Below, in pieces: positions 25,936-33,124 of a stretch of 64,000 bases of DNA. The notes beneath the pieces were generated by a model, which was not told where the DNA came from, ran no database searches, and was given only the letters and a program-made list of their open reading frames with translations. Location of the stretch: contig CAZDWZ010000001.1 in the NCBI GenBank assembly GCA_964509425.1, forward strand, positions 186,001 through 250,000. The letters run 5' to 3'. Position numbers and translations under genes: made by a program. Every line of letters starts with the position of its first letter. Position 1 is the first letter of the stretch. This DNA is from CAZDWZ01 sp964509425 (lineage in GTDB: Bacteria > Bdellovibrionota_C > UBA2361 > SZUA-149 > CAZDWZ01).

Positions 25936-26646
25936 CTACGAAACGGTCACTAAACTTCCGATAGTCTCTCCTGAAACGACTCGAGAGATGTTCCCCTCGG
26001 TATTCAAATTGAACACTCGAATCGGAATATTCTCCTCCATACAAAGAGAAAGTGCCGTCGCGTCCATGACACGAAGGTTCATCTTCAACGCATCGAGAAA
26101 AGTAATATGCTGATAAATTTTCGCATCCGGATGGAGAACCGGATCCTTATCGTAAATGCCGTCCACCTTCGTCGCCTTCAGGATCACTTCCGCCTGAATT
26201 TCCTTTGCCCGGAGGGCGGCTGCGGTATCAGTAGTAAAATATGGGTTCCCCGTTCCGCATGAAAAAATTACTGCTCTCCCCTTTTCAAGGTGGCGCTTCG
26301 CTTTCCGCGTAATAAACGGCTCACAAATCTGATTCATCGCGATAGCCGACATCACCCTCGTCATGACGCCGTTTTTCTCCAGCGCGTCCTGCAAGGCAAG
26401 TGAGTTGATGTTGGTGGCAAGCATCCCCATGTAATCGGCTGAAACACGATCAATTCCTTGAACGCTCGCTGAAACTCCGCGGATGATATTTCCACCACCG
26501 AGGACGATTCCAACTTGAGCCCCGGTGCGATGCACGTCGGCAATCTCAGAAGCCACTCGCTTCAAAACGGCCGGCTCGATTCCGTAACCCCGTTCTCCCG
26601 CCAGCGCTTCACCGCTCAGCTTCAACAAAATTCGTTTATAGCTCAA
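25936..26646 (-). CDS. pyrH: UMP kinase
   Basis: A 236-residue hexameric bacterial UMP kinase of the amino-acid-kinase fold: YKRILLKLSGEALAGE, VLGGGNIIRG, DYMGMLATNINSLALQDALE, and the phosphate-binding GTGNPYFTTDTAAALRA. It phosphorylates UMP to UDP. The start is TTG at 26646 with AAGGAGAG upstream. It sits 151 bases before frr and 347 bases after tsf in the conserved tsf-pyrH-frr order. Confidence 0.97.
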   Translation of the reverse strand: MSYKRILLKLSGEALAGERGYGIEPAVLKRVASEIADVHRTGAQVGIVLGGGNIIRGVSASVQGIDRVSADYMGMLATNINSLALQDALEKNGVMTRVMSAIAMNQICEPFITRKAKRHLEKGRAVIFSCGTGNPYFTTDTAAALRAKEIQAEVILKATKVDGIYDKDPVLHPDAKIYQHITFLDALKMNLRVMDATALSLCMEENIPIRVFNLNTEGNISRVVSGETIGSLVTVS

Positions 26647-26993
26647 AAGATTCTCTCCTTGCTTGAAGCGGCGCTCGAAAATTCGAGCGAAAAGTAGCTG
26701 GAAAAATAAAAAGTGACAAAGTCGAACTGAAAATCACACTGAAGATCGGGGAATATGTTTGGAACCGGGCTTCGCCATCTGCTGACAGTACAAGATCAAC
26801 AGCACACACCCGGCACAAACCACAGACAACCCGAATCATGCTCAACACGATACACGGCCCAAACGGGCCGTTCTCTGCCTCGACTGCCGACCCCGGAGAT
26901 CGGGGAACGCGGAGGCTCTCGAGACCCGCTCGATAATCTCTCGAGCGTGCCCCGAGTGCAGAAACCCAAATGCGCCTGGAAGGCGACGCAAAG
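26647..26993. other. 347-base tsf-pyrH gap without a recognisable gene
   Basis: No supported gene lies here. ACGGCCC-AAAC-GGGCCGT (26854-26871) is a perfect 7-bp hairpin, and CCCCG/CGGGG at about 26892-26906 is a smaller one. Neither has a T-run in the tsf direction, so they are not called terminators. The gap is long for a set of genes usually transcribed together. Confidence 0.5.
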
Positions 26994-27650
26994 TTAAGCC
27001 AGTGCCGCAGCCGCTGCGACCTCGGCCGCGTAGTCGACCGAAGCCTTTTCGATTCCTTCCCCTACTTCGTACCGAACAAATCGCCGGAGCACAACCCGCT
27101 CTCCAAGTTTTGCGCTGACATCGTTAATGATGTCTTGAATGGTCTTCTTGCCGGAAGAGTCTCGGGCATCGAGTTGCTCCAAGAGACAATTTTCCTGATA
27201 AAACTTTTCAAGCTTCCCGGCGAGGATCTTGTCGGCAACTTTTTCCTGTCCCGGTTGGAGCTGCCCTCGGAAGATCTCCTGCTCCCGGGCGATAACATCG
27301 GCGGAAACCGATTCACGGTTCAGGAAGCGAGGGGACGACCAGGCGATATGCATCGCAATGTCACGAGCCAATCCCTGAAAGTCCTCACTTCTTCCGACGA
27401 AGTCCGTCTCGCAGTTGAGCTCAAGAATCACTCCAACCCGAGATCCCGGGTGAATGTAGGACATGACCATTCCTTCCGCGGCGACCTTGTCGGAGCGCTT
27501 AGAGACGCTCTTCAAGCCCTTCTTGCGAAGAAACTCGATTGCCTTTTCCACATCGCCAGCGTTTTCCGCGAGCGCCTGCTTGCAGTCCATCATTCCGGCA
27601 CCCGTCTTTTCGCGAAGGTCTTTCACGAGTTGCGCAGTAATTTCAGCCAT
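26994..27650 (-). CDS. tsf: Elongation factor Ts
   Basis: A 218-residue EF-Ts, the guanine-nucleotide exchange factor for EF-Tu. The N-terminal UBA-like domain reads LVKDLREKTGAGMMDCKQAL, followed by the core EGMVMSYIHPGSRVGVILE and the conserved CETDFVGRSEDFQGLARDIA. It is shorter than the E. coli protein (283 residues), because one core subdomain is reduced, as in many bacteria with short EF-Ts. It follows rpsB after an unusually long 362-base gap. Confidence 0.96.
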   Translation of the reverse strand: MAEITAQLVKDLREKTGAGMMDCKQALAENAGDVEKAIEFLRKKGLKSVSKRSDKVAAEGMVMSYIHPGSRVGVILELNCETDFVGRSEDFQGLARDIAMHIAWSSPRFLNRESVSADVIAREQEIFRGQLQPGQEKVADKILAGKLEKFYQENCLLEQLDARDSSGKKTIQDIINDVSAKLGERVVLRRFVRYEVGEGIEKASVDYAAEVAAAAALA

Positions 27651-28012
27651 ATTTTATCTCCCGTTCAGTTCAATTACTTCTTCTTAGTGAATTTTTCGTT
27701 CCTCTGTTCGAATTCGTGCGACCTCGAAGCTGGGACGTGTACGAAAACTTGGCCAAAAGCAGTTCGGGATGAAACACCCAAACTGCAAATGGCCGAACAT
27801 GTGTTTGTTTCTTACAGCGGAGACCCGAGTTGCTTAAGCCATCCGAGCAACCTGTCCAACTTGAGCTATTTGAGCCGCCCAAGCTGACGTTACAGAAAGG
27901 CTCTCGCAAATCTCGGTCCCGCTGAAATCCGGCCTCAGCAGCACGCAGTTGGAACGGAGAGGCGAAATTCTCACCGCTCAGCTCCAACCCGCGGGTGCGG
28001 AGGCAAGGAAAA
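27651..28012. other. 362-base rpsB-tsf gap with candidate RNA structure
   Basis: No gene is supported. On the transcribed (-) strand, 27749-27797 folds into a long stem: GCAGUUUGGG pairs with CCCGAACUGC (one U-G wobble) around an 8-base loop. Below it lie a symmetric UUU/UUU internal loop and a second stem, GGCCA/UGGCC. The wobble pair would be a C-A mismatch in plus-strand RNA, so the structure favours RNA read in the rpsB direction. GUUGCU/AGCAAC adds a weaker stem near 27832-27856. Confidence 0.5.
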
Positions 28013-29032
28013 CTACAGCGGCGTTTCGCTCTCCGGCTTTGTTTCTTCGACCGGAGCAGCAGGCGCCTCAGCAGCCGGTGCTTCAACGCTCGAGTCCTTA
28101 GCGCTCTCTGCCCCACCACGAGCCTCTGTTCGCGAACGGCGGGCTTCGAGGCTGTCGGCAACCCGACGCTCCACGGCAACTTGCTTGCCTTCAATAATCG
28201 TATCCGCGACCGCTTGGCAGAAAAGCCGAATCGCCCGAGTTCCATCATCGTTCGAAGGAATCGGATAGTTTACCGTCTTCGGATCGCAGTTCGTGTCGAC
28301 GAGCGCGACGACCGGAATATCCAGACGGCGTGCTTCCTTTACAGCAATTTCTTCTCGCTTGATGTCGATCACAAAAAGCATTTGCGGAGCGCCGTGCATT
28401 TCTTTGATACCGCCGAGTGAGAACTCAAGCTTCTCGCGCTCGCGTGACATCATCAAACGCTCTTTCTTCGTAAACTTTGGTGTTCCACCGCTCGCGATTG
28501 TTGTGTCCTCTTCCGCGAGCATTTGGCCGAGCTTGTTCATTCGCTCTATGCTCTTTCGAACGGTTTGGAAGTTCGTGAGCATTCCGCCGAGCCATCGGCG
28601 AGAAACGAAGAATGCACCGGCGCGGCGAGCTTCATCGACTACCGCGTCCTGGGCCTGCTTCTTCGTGCCCACGAAGAGAACGTTTCCGCCCCGTGCGACC
28701 ACATCGTGGATAACTTTTTTGGCTGAGTTCCAGCTCTGAACGGTCTTCGGCAAATTGATGATATGGATGCCGTTTCGCGCCGTATGGATATATGGCGCCA
28801 TCGCCGGTGACCAGCGGCTCGTTTGGTGTCCGAAGTGCGCTCCTGCTTCAAGCAGAGTGTGCAAGGTGATTTCCGCCGCCGCTTGTGGCGTGGTTTTTAC
28901 CGGCTCACCGCTCTGACGGCCTGCTTTTGATCGGCCCTTTCCTGCCGTGCCTCCGGATTCTTCACCATGCCCCTTAATCGGAGAGGTGGAGTGCTCAGGA
29001 GAATTATGCTCTGTATTACCTTCAATATTCAT
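28013..29032 (-). CDS. rpsB: Ribosomal protein S2 with long N- and C-terminal extensions
   Basis: A 339-residue S2. The core (about residues 53-285) is standard: TLLEAGAHFGHQTSRWSPAM, IHIINLPKTVQ, GGNVLFVGTKKQA, RRWLGGMLTNFQTVR, and PVVALVDTNCDPKTVNYPIP. It is flanked by a Gly/Ser/Glu-rich N-terminal extension of about 50 residues and a Glu/Ala/Pro-rich C-terminal tail of about 50; E. coli S2 is 241 residues. The ATG at 29032 follows AAAGAG, so the N-terminal extension looks translated. It heads the rpsB-tsf run and is divergent from the FliH-like gene. Confidence 0.96.
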   Translation of the reverse strand: MNIEGNTEHNSPEHSTSPIKGHGEESGGTAGKGRSKAGRQSGEPVKTTPQAAAEITLHTLLEAGAHFGHQTSRWSPAMAPYIHTARNGIHIINLPKTVQSWNSAKKVIHDVVARGGNVLFVGTKKQAQDAVVDEARRAGAFFVSRRWLGGMLTNFQTVRKSIERMNKLGQMLAEEDTTIASGGTPKFTKKERLMMSREREKLEFSLGGIKEMHGAPQMLFVIDIKREEIAVKEARRLDIPVVALVDTNCDPKTVNYPIPSNDDGTRAIRLFCQAVADTIIEGKQVAVERRVADSLEARRSRTEARGGAESAKDSSVEAPAAEAPAAPVEETKPESETPL

Positions 29033-29481
29033 TATCGCTCTTTATTCTTATCTCTTGGTTATTCCTGTCCCTGCAGAGCACAAAACCGAAACCGATTAGC
29101 GAGTCCACCGTCTTCTCGACACCACAGAGGTAGCCAAGCGGAGGTTCTGAAAAAACACCAACTGTCCTCCATGTCGAGCGAGACCACGCGACGTGGAACT
29201 AAACAGTCGGCACCAAGAATCTGCAGGAAGCGTACTTTGCGGAATTATTCCCGCGGTTTTGACGCCCTTCCCTATCATGACTTAGCGCTTCACTAAAGCC
29301 CGGGAGGGTGATTTCTGTTCGAAAGCATCCGGTAGGCGGCTCGAAATATTTTGCTTGTAAACCACTAAGAAATCAAGAGGAAACTTCGGTCGGATCGAGC
29401 CGATTGATGAGCAAGCGCCAAAACGGCGTTAGGGCGCTTATTAAAGAGGGTTTTTATCAACAATCGGAGGGAGTTTTTTCC
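29033..29481. other. Divergent control region between rpsB and the FliH-like gene
   Basis: About 450 bases with no supported gene. The FliH-like frame is open from 29308, but the coding signal and ribosome-binding site favour a start at 29482. Promoters for both flanking genes should be here; I could not point to a convincing -35/-10 pair. Confidence 0.4.
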
Positions 29482-30195
29482 GTGAGTACGCAGACACCAC
29501 TCGGCACACTTTATCTCTGTGACGGCTCTCGTGACGAGCGGAACAGGCGCTGTCTGTGGTCCGCTCATGAAATCCTGAAAGAGGCGAGGTCTGAAGCCGA
29601 CGAAATGGTGGGTGCGGCGCGAGAGGCCGCGGAGGAAATCCGGAAACGGGCGTACTCCGATGGATTTCAGGACGGCAGCAAAAATGCGGTGACACGATCG
29701 CTCGACAATTTGAAGCTCCGGAAACGTCTGATCACCGCTCTTGCCGGCGAGCTTCAGCAGGCGGTGCTCCTCATCGTGTCGCAGATCGTCGGAACCTCAG
29801 AATCCACGCCACCGGAGATTTTCAGTCTCCGGCTCAAGGAAGCGCTGCTCCTCTTACGGCAAGAGCCGGAGGTTGTAGTGTTCGTGGCTCCGGCCGAACA
29901 GGAATCAGCGAAACAGGCGATCCTTGAGCTCGAACAGGAAGCAGGCCTCGCCGGACAGATTGAGATTCGCGAAGATAGCTCTCTTCAAGCGGGTGCTGCG
30001 ACCCTCGCGACGAATGGCTGCGTCATTCACAGCTCTCGCGAAGCGCACGTTCACCAACTCCTAGAACATTTTGGGAAGTCGCCCCAAGCGGCGTACGAGC
30101 TCGAGCGTGAAATCAGTCGAGAGCTTGAGAACCTCATGAACAGAAATCCCGAAAGGCCGAATGAGAACTATGACGAGACTCCATTCGATTTTTAG
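29482..30195 (+). CDS. FliH/SctL-family stator protein of an export ATPase
   Basis: A 237-residue protein with a long coiled-coil N-terminal half (SAHEILKEARSEADEMVGAA...EEIRKRAY) and a C-terminal domain (about 125-220) resembling FliH/YscL and the V/F-type peripheral stalk (VFVAPAEQESAKQAI, then IEIREDSSLQAGAATLATNG, the conserved D.sL..G...et..G pattern). These proteins anchor and regulate the type III export ATPase. GTG at 29482 follows GGAGGGAG with eight bases between; the frame extends to 29308, but that part has no site. It overlaps the ATPase gene by 35 bases. Flagellar versus injectisome use cannot be decided. Confidence 0.75.
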   Translation: MSTQTPLGTLYLCDGSRDERNRRCLWSAHEILKEARSEADEMVGAAREAAEEIRKRAYSDGFQDGSKNAVTRSLDNLKLRKRLITALAGELQQAVLLIVSQIVGTSESTPPEIFSLRLKEALLLLRQEPEVVVFVAPAEQESAKQAILELEQEAGLAGQIEIREDSSLQAGAATLATNGCVIHSSREAHVHQLLEHFGKSPQAAYELEREISRELENLMNRNPERPNENYDETPFDF

Positions 30196-31546
30196 CGCTG
30201 AGGCACGCCAGTGCCGGACTCTGCGAATTTCGGGACAAGTGCTGGACATAAACGGCTCCACGATTCGTGTTTTCATGCCTGGAGTCAGTCTTCGAGATCG
30301 ATTGGCTATCGAGCGGCATGCGGTCGCTTGCTCAACTTCACAGGACGATGAGCCGAAAGCGCTCATCGCAGAAGTGATCGCGTGTCAGGGATCACGATGT
30401 ATTCTCAGTCCGCTTTCTCCACCGCTCGGAATCAGAGCGGGGGCGACCGTAAGACTCGCCGGAACCCAGTCGCTCCTCTGTTGCGGACCGCAGTTTCTTG
30501 GCCGAGTGTTAGACAGTCAAGGTCGGATACAGGATTCGGTCGACGCAGAGGTGGACGAAGCACCGAGGAAATTCCTCCGGCTTCGCCCGCAGTTGAGAAA
30601 CACGGTGGTCCCATCGCCTGCGGCTCTCTCGAGAAAATCTATTAACGAGCTCTTCACTACAGGTATTCGAGCAATCGACGGATTTCTAACGATGGGTCAC
30701 GGACAGCGAGTCGGCCTCTTCGCAGAACCGGGAGTCGGGAAATCCTCTTTGCTCGGCGCGCTCGCCGCGAACTCCAGCGCCGACGTCGTTGTTATCGCCC
30801 TCGTCGGTGAGCGCGGCCGCGAGGTCGGTGAATTCGTGCGCACGATTCTTCCCGCCGGCATGAGGCAAAAGTCGGTGGTCGTGTTCTCAACGGGAGAAGA
30901 ACCGGCACTTGCTCGAGTGAATGCCGCACTCATCGGAGTGACGATGGCCGAGTATTTTCGCGATTGCGGTTTCAATGTGCTCTTCCTCGTCGACTCGCTC
31001 ACACGCCTCTGCCGCGCTTACCGAGAAATCGGTCTTGCAGGCGGAGAGCCGGCTGTTCGACGTGGATATCCACCATCTGTGTTCTCCCGGCTGCCAGAAT
31101 TCATTGAACGAACGGGCACAAATGAACTCGGATCGATAACGGCAATGTACACCGTCCTCCTCTCTTCCGATCTCGATGAGGACCCGATGGTGGATGAGAT
31201 AAAGGGAATCACCGACGGGCATTTCATCTTGCGAAAACAGCTTGCAGAGAAAGGTCAGTACCCGGCGATCGACATTTGCGCTTCCATCTCCCGGCTCGCC
31301 ACGAACCTGGTCGACGACGAATTGAGAAATGCCGCTCAAACTCTCCGCGCGATGCTCTCTCGACTGTCAGAGGACCGCGACCTCATTTTGTTCGGTGGGA
31401 CGCCGGATGTTTCCCTCAAAGCGGCGCTCGAGCGAGAGACTGAGCTTCATAACTTTCTGACACAGAGCTTGGCGCAGCGGACGGGATACGAAGAGACGAG
31501 AAGACGGTTGATCAACCTCGCGTCGTCTCCCGTCAGCCCTCCCTAA
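30161..31546 (+). CDS. FliI/SctN-family type III export ATPase
   Basis: A 461-residue hexameric ATPase related to F1-beta. Walker A is EPGVGKSS (residues 189-196) and Walker B is VLFLVDSLTRLCRAYREIG; the family-specific stretches ALVGERGREVGEFV, GEPAVRRGYPPSVFSRLPE, and QYPAIDICASISRL are present. The N-terminal beta-barrel (about 20-105) and C-terminal helical domain complete it. It drives export of flagellar or type III secretion substrates. It overlaps the stator gene and runs 14 bases into the convergent PurD-like gene. No other flagellar or injectisome gene is in the window, so the pair is an orphan here. Confidence 0.9.
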   Translation: MRTMTRLHSIFSAEARQCRTLRISGQVLDINGSTIRVFMPGVSLRDRLAIERHAVACSTSQDDEPKALIAEVIACQGSRCILSPLSPPLGIRAGATVRLAGTQSLLCCGPQFLGRVLDSQGRIQDSVDAEVDEAPRKFLRLRPQLRNTVVPSPAALSRKSINELFTTGIRAIDGFLTMGHGQRVGLFAEPGVGKSSLLGALAANSSADVVVIALVGERGREVGEFVRTILPAGMRQKSVVVFSTGEEPALARVNAALIGVTMAEYFRDCGFNVLFLVDSLTRLCRAYREIGLAGGEPAVRRGYPPSVFSRLPEFIERTGTNELGSITAMYTVLLSSDLDEDPMVDEIKGITDGHFILRKQLAEKGQYPAIDICASISRLATNLVDDELRNAAQTLRAMLSRLSEDRDLILFGGTPDVSLKAALERETELHNFLTQSLAQRTGYEETRRRLINLASSPVSPP

Positions 31547-32825
31547 GGTAGCCCCAGCTGTGAAGCTTGTCGCTGTCTTCGAACCATCGATCGCCGATAT
31601 CGTTCCGGTAATACATGTTGGGAATTAGGATATTTTTGATTCGCGAATAGGCCTGCTGCTGGGCTTGTTTCATTGTTGGCCCGGTTCCGCAGACGATGAG
31701 CACAACACCCGAAGTTCCGGCGACGACCCATTCATCGTTTACCTTTCGCACATCTTCGATATGAACACCTTCGCGGTTCGGTTTCTGAAAAATGATAACC
31801 GAATCTTTGGAATAGGTGTCGAAGATATCCTTGTCGCCGAATGGAAACGGCGGAATAACAACTCGGACACCAACTTGGAATCCCTTTTTCGTTTTGAATT
31901 TGAAGTCTTCGCCGGCGGCTAGCCGATAGAAGAATTCGCCCATCGGCGTGATCATTCCTTCTTGCTGGATGCTAATCGTCGGATACCCGAAGCGTGCCGT
32001 GAACTCCAACGGATAGATCCCGTTGCCGTTCACGATGCAGTTTAGATCCATGTACCCGACATATCCCTCCTCACGAAGTTTGCTCTCGAAACGCTTCAGC
32101 GTGAGGTTGAAAAGCTTATTGGGTTCGCTCCAGTACATAGAGGTCCCCATCTCCCCGGTCGAAGGTCCCAGATTCCCGGGGAAAAGCTTCTTGTGCTCGA
32201 AGTTTATGTTTATCGGAGTAATGAACTCTTTCCCGTTGAAAAACGCGCCGACGGCGACCTCTACTCCGGTTGCTCGCCGTTGAAGCTGGAAGACTTTGAT
32301 CTGATTGGTCCAAACCCTTCCGTAGGCCTCGAGCACTTGAATGACATCTTTCCCGTCGTCTTCTTCGCCGACGAAAAGCAGCCGCTTGATGTTCTGCGCC
32401 TCGCCACTCGGCTTAATGACGTACCTGCCCGGATTTTCCTGAACGTATCGAACTGCTTCCCCGAAGTCGGTGAACTCTTTATACGGAATGATGTTGATTC
32501 CGGCTTTTTTAAGCTCTTCCTGTCCGAAGGTCCGGTCGTCCTCCAAACGGTCTGTATAGGGGCTCCCGCCGACAACAAGTTTGCCCTTCTTCCTGAGCTC
32601 GTGAGCGCGCGTTCCTTGACCCAGAACATCATCAAACACAATGACGTCCGCCCATTCGACGTCGCTTTCCCAGTCACCCGACTTAGGCACGAACCCATCG
32701 GCGATATCTCGCTCTTCGTCGTTCTCAATAAAGTAGCGGACCTCATGGCCCTCTTTGAAAACTTGCCACGCAATGTCGCTAATCAGTCCGTCAATCGAGA
32801 CAAAAAGAAACTGTTTCTTCTCCAT
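31533..32825 (-). CDS. PurD-like ATP-grasp enzyme (phosphoribosylamine-glycine ligase family)
   Basis: A 430-residue ATP-grasp protein. A nucleotide-fold N-terminus (FLFVSIDGLISDIAWQVFKE) and the DDRTFGQEELKKAGI helix lead into the ATP-grasp core with RYVIKPSGEAQN, GVEVAVGAFFNG, GPSTGEMGTS (compare GPNTGGMG of PurD) and PLEFTARFGYPT (compare EFNARFGDPE). PurD joins phosphoribosylamine and glycine in purine synthesis. The protein is more divergent than typical PurD, and no other purine gene is near, so another ligase activity is possible. The ATG at 32825 with GGAG five bases upstream is chosen over the longer frame to 32924. Confidence 0.68.
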   Translation of the reverse strand: MEKKQFLFVSIDGLISDIAWQVFKEGHEVRYFIENDEERDIADGFVPKSGDWESDVEWADVIVFDDVLGQGTRAHELRKKGKLVVGGSPYTDRLEDDRTFGQEELKKAGINIIPYKEFTDFGEAVRYVQENPGRYVIKPSGEAQNIKRLLFVGEEDDGKDVIQVLEAYGRVWTNQIKVFQLQRRATGVEVAVGAFFNGKEFITPININFEHKKLFPGNLGPSTGEMGTSMYWSEPNKLFNLTLKRFESKLREEGYVGYMDLNCIVNGNGIYPLEFTARFGYPTISIQQEGMITPMGEFFYRLAAGEDFKFKTKKGFQVGVRVVIPPFPFGDKDIFDTYSKDSVIIFQKPNREGVHIEDVRKVNDEWVVAGTSGVVLIVCGTGPTMKQAQQQAYSRIKNILIPNMYYRNDIGDRWFEDSDKLHSWGYLREG

Positions 32826-33044
32826 GCCGCTCCAGTTGCGTTCCCCTATTGTCTTTGCCGCGCCGCTTTCCATATCGCAATGACAATAACCATCCTCGGC
32901 ACCGCCTGAAAGCTGTTTCGTCAAACTCGGCCAAGAACTTGATGAGAGTCGCGAGTTCGCGGCTCACTGGATCAGATGATCCGCCGGGTCGTGCGGGTGC
33001 GGGAGATCGGTTCCGGTTCATCCCGGAAATCCAGAGAGGCCAAA

Positions 33045-33075
33045 TAAAAAAGCCCCCGGCTTTCGCCAGAGGCTC
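33045..33075 (-). terminator. Probable terminator of the lipoprotein gene at 33125
   Basis: On the minus strand an imperfect stem AGCC..GGC / GCC..GGGCT with a GAAA loop is followed by TTTTTTATTT. It lies about 50 bases after the stop of the lipoprotein gene. Confidence 0.7.
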
Positions 33076-33124
33076 CACTTCTTCCTCCCCCTCGTCCGTT
33101 CGACGAGGAAGAATCGGTCGGACG

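Noticed and set aside
26854..26871. Terminator after tsf
   Set aside because: The hairpin is perfect, but there is no T-run on the tsf strand.
26970..27887. 305-residue plus-strand frame
   Set aside because: It is antisense to tsf and ends in a low-complexity Ser/Leu/Asn tail; the tsf reading is unambiguous.
27670..28248. 192-residue minus-strand frame overlapping rpsB
   Set aside because: It overlaps the C-terminal part of the verified S2 gene in another frame, and its composition (Arg/Ser/Leu) is that of a shadow frame.
29308..29481. N-terminal extension of the FliH-like protein
   Set aside because: No ribosome-binding site at the GTG at 29308; GTG at 29482 has GGAGGGAG at good spacing, and the extension lacks family features.
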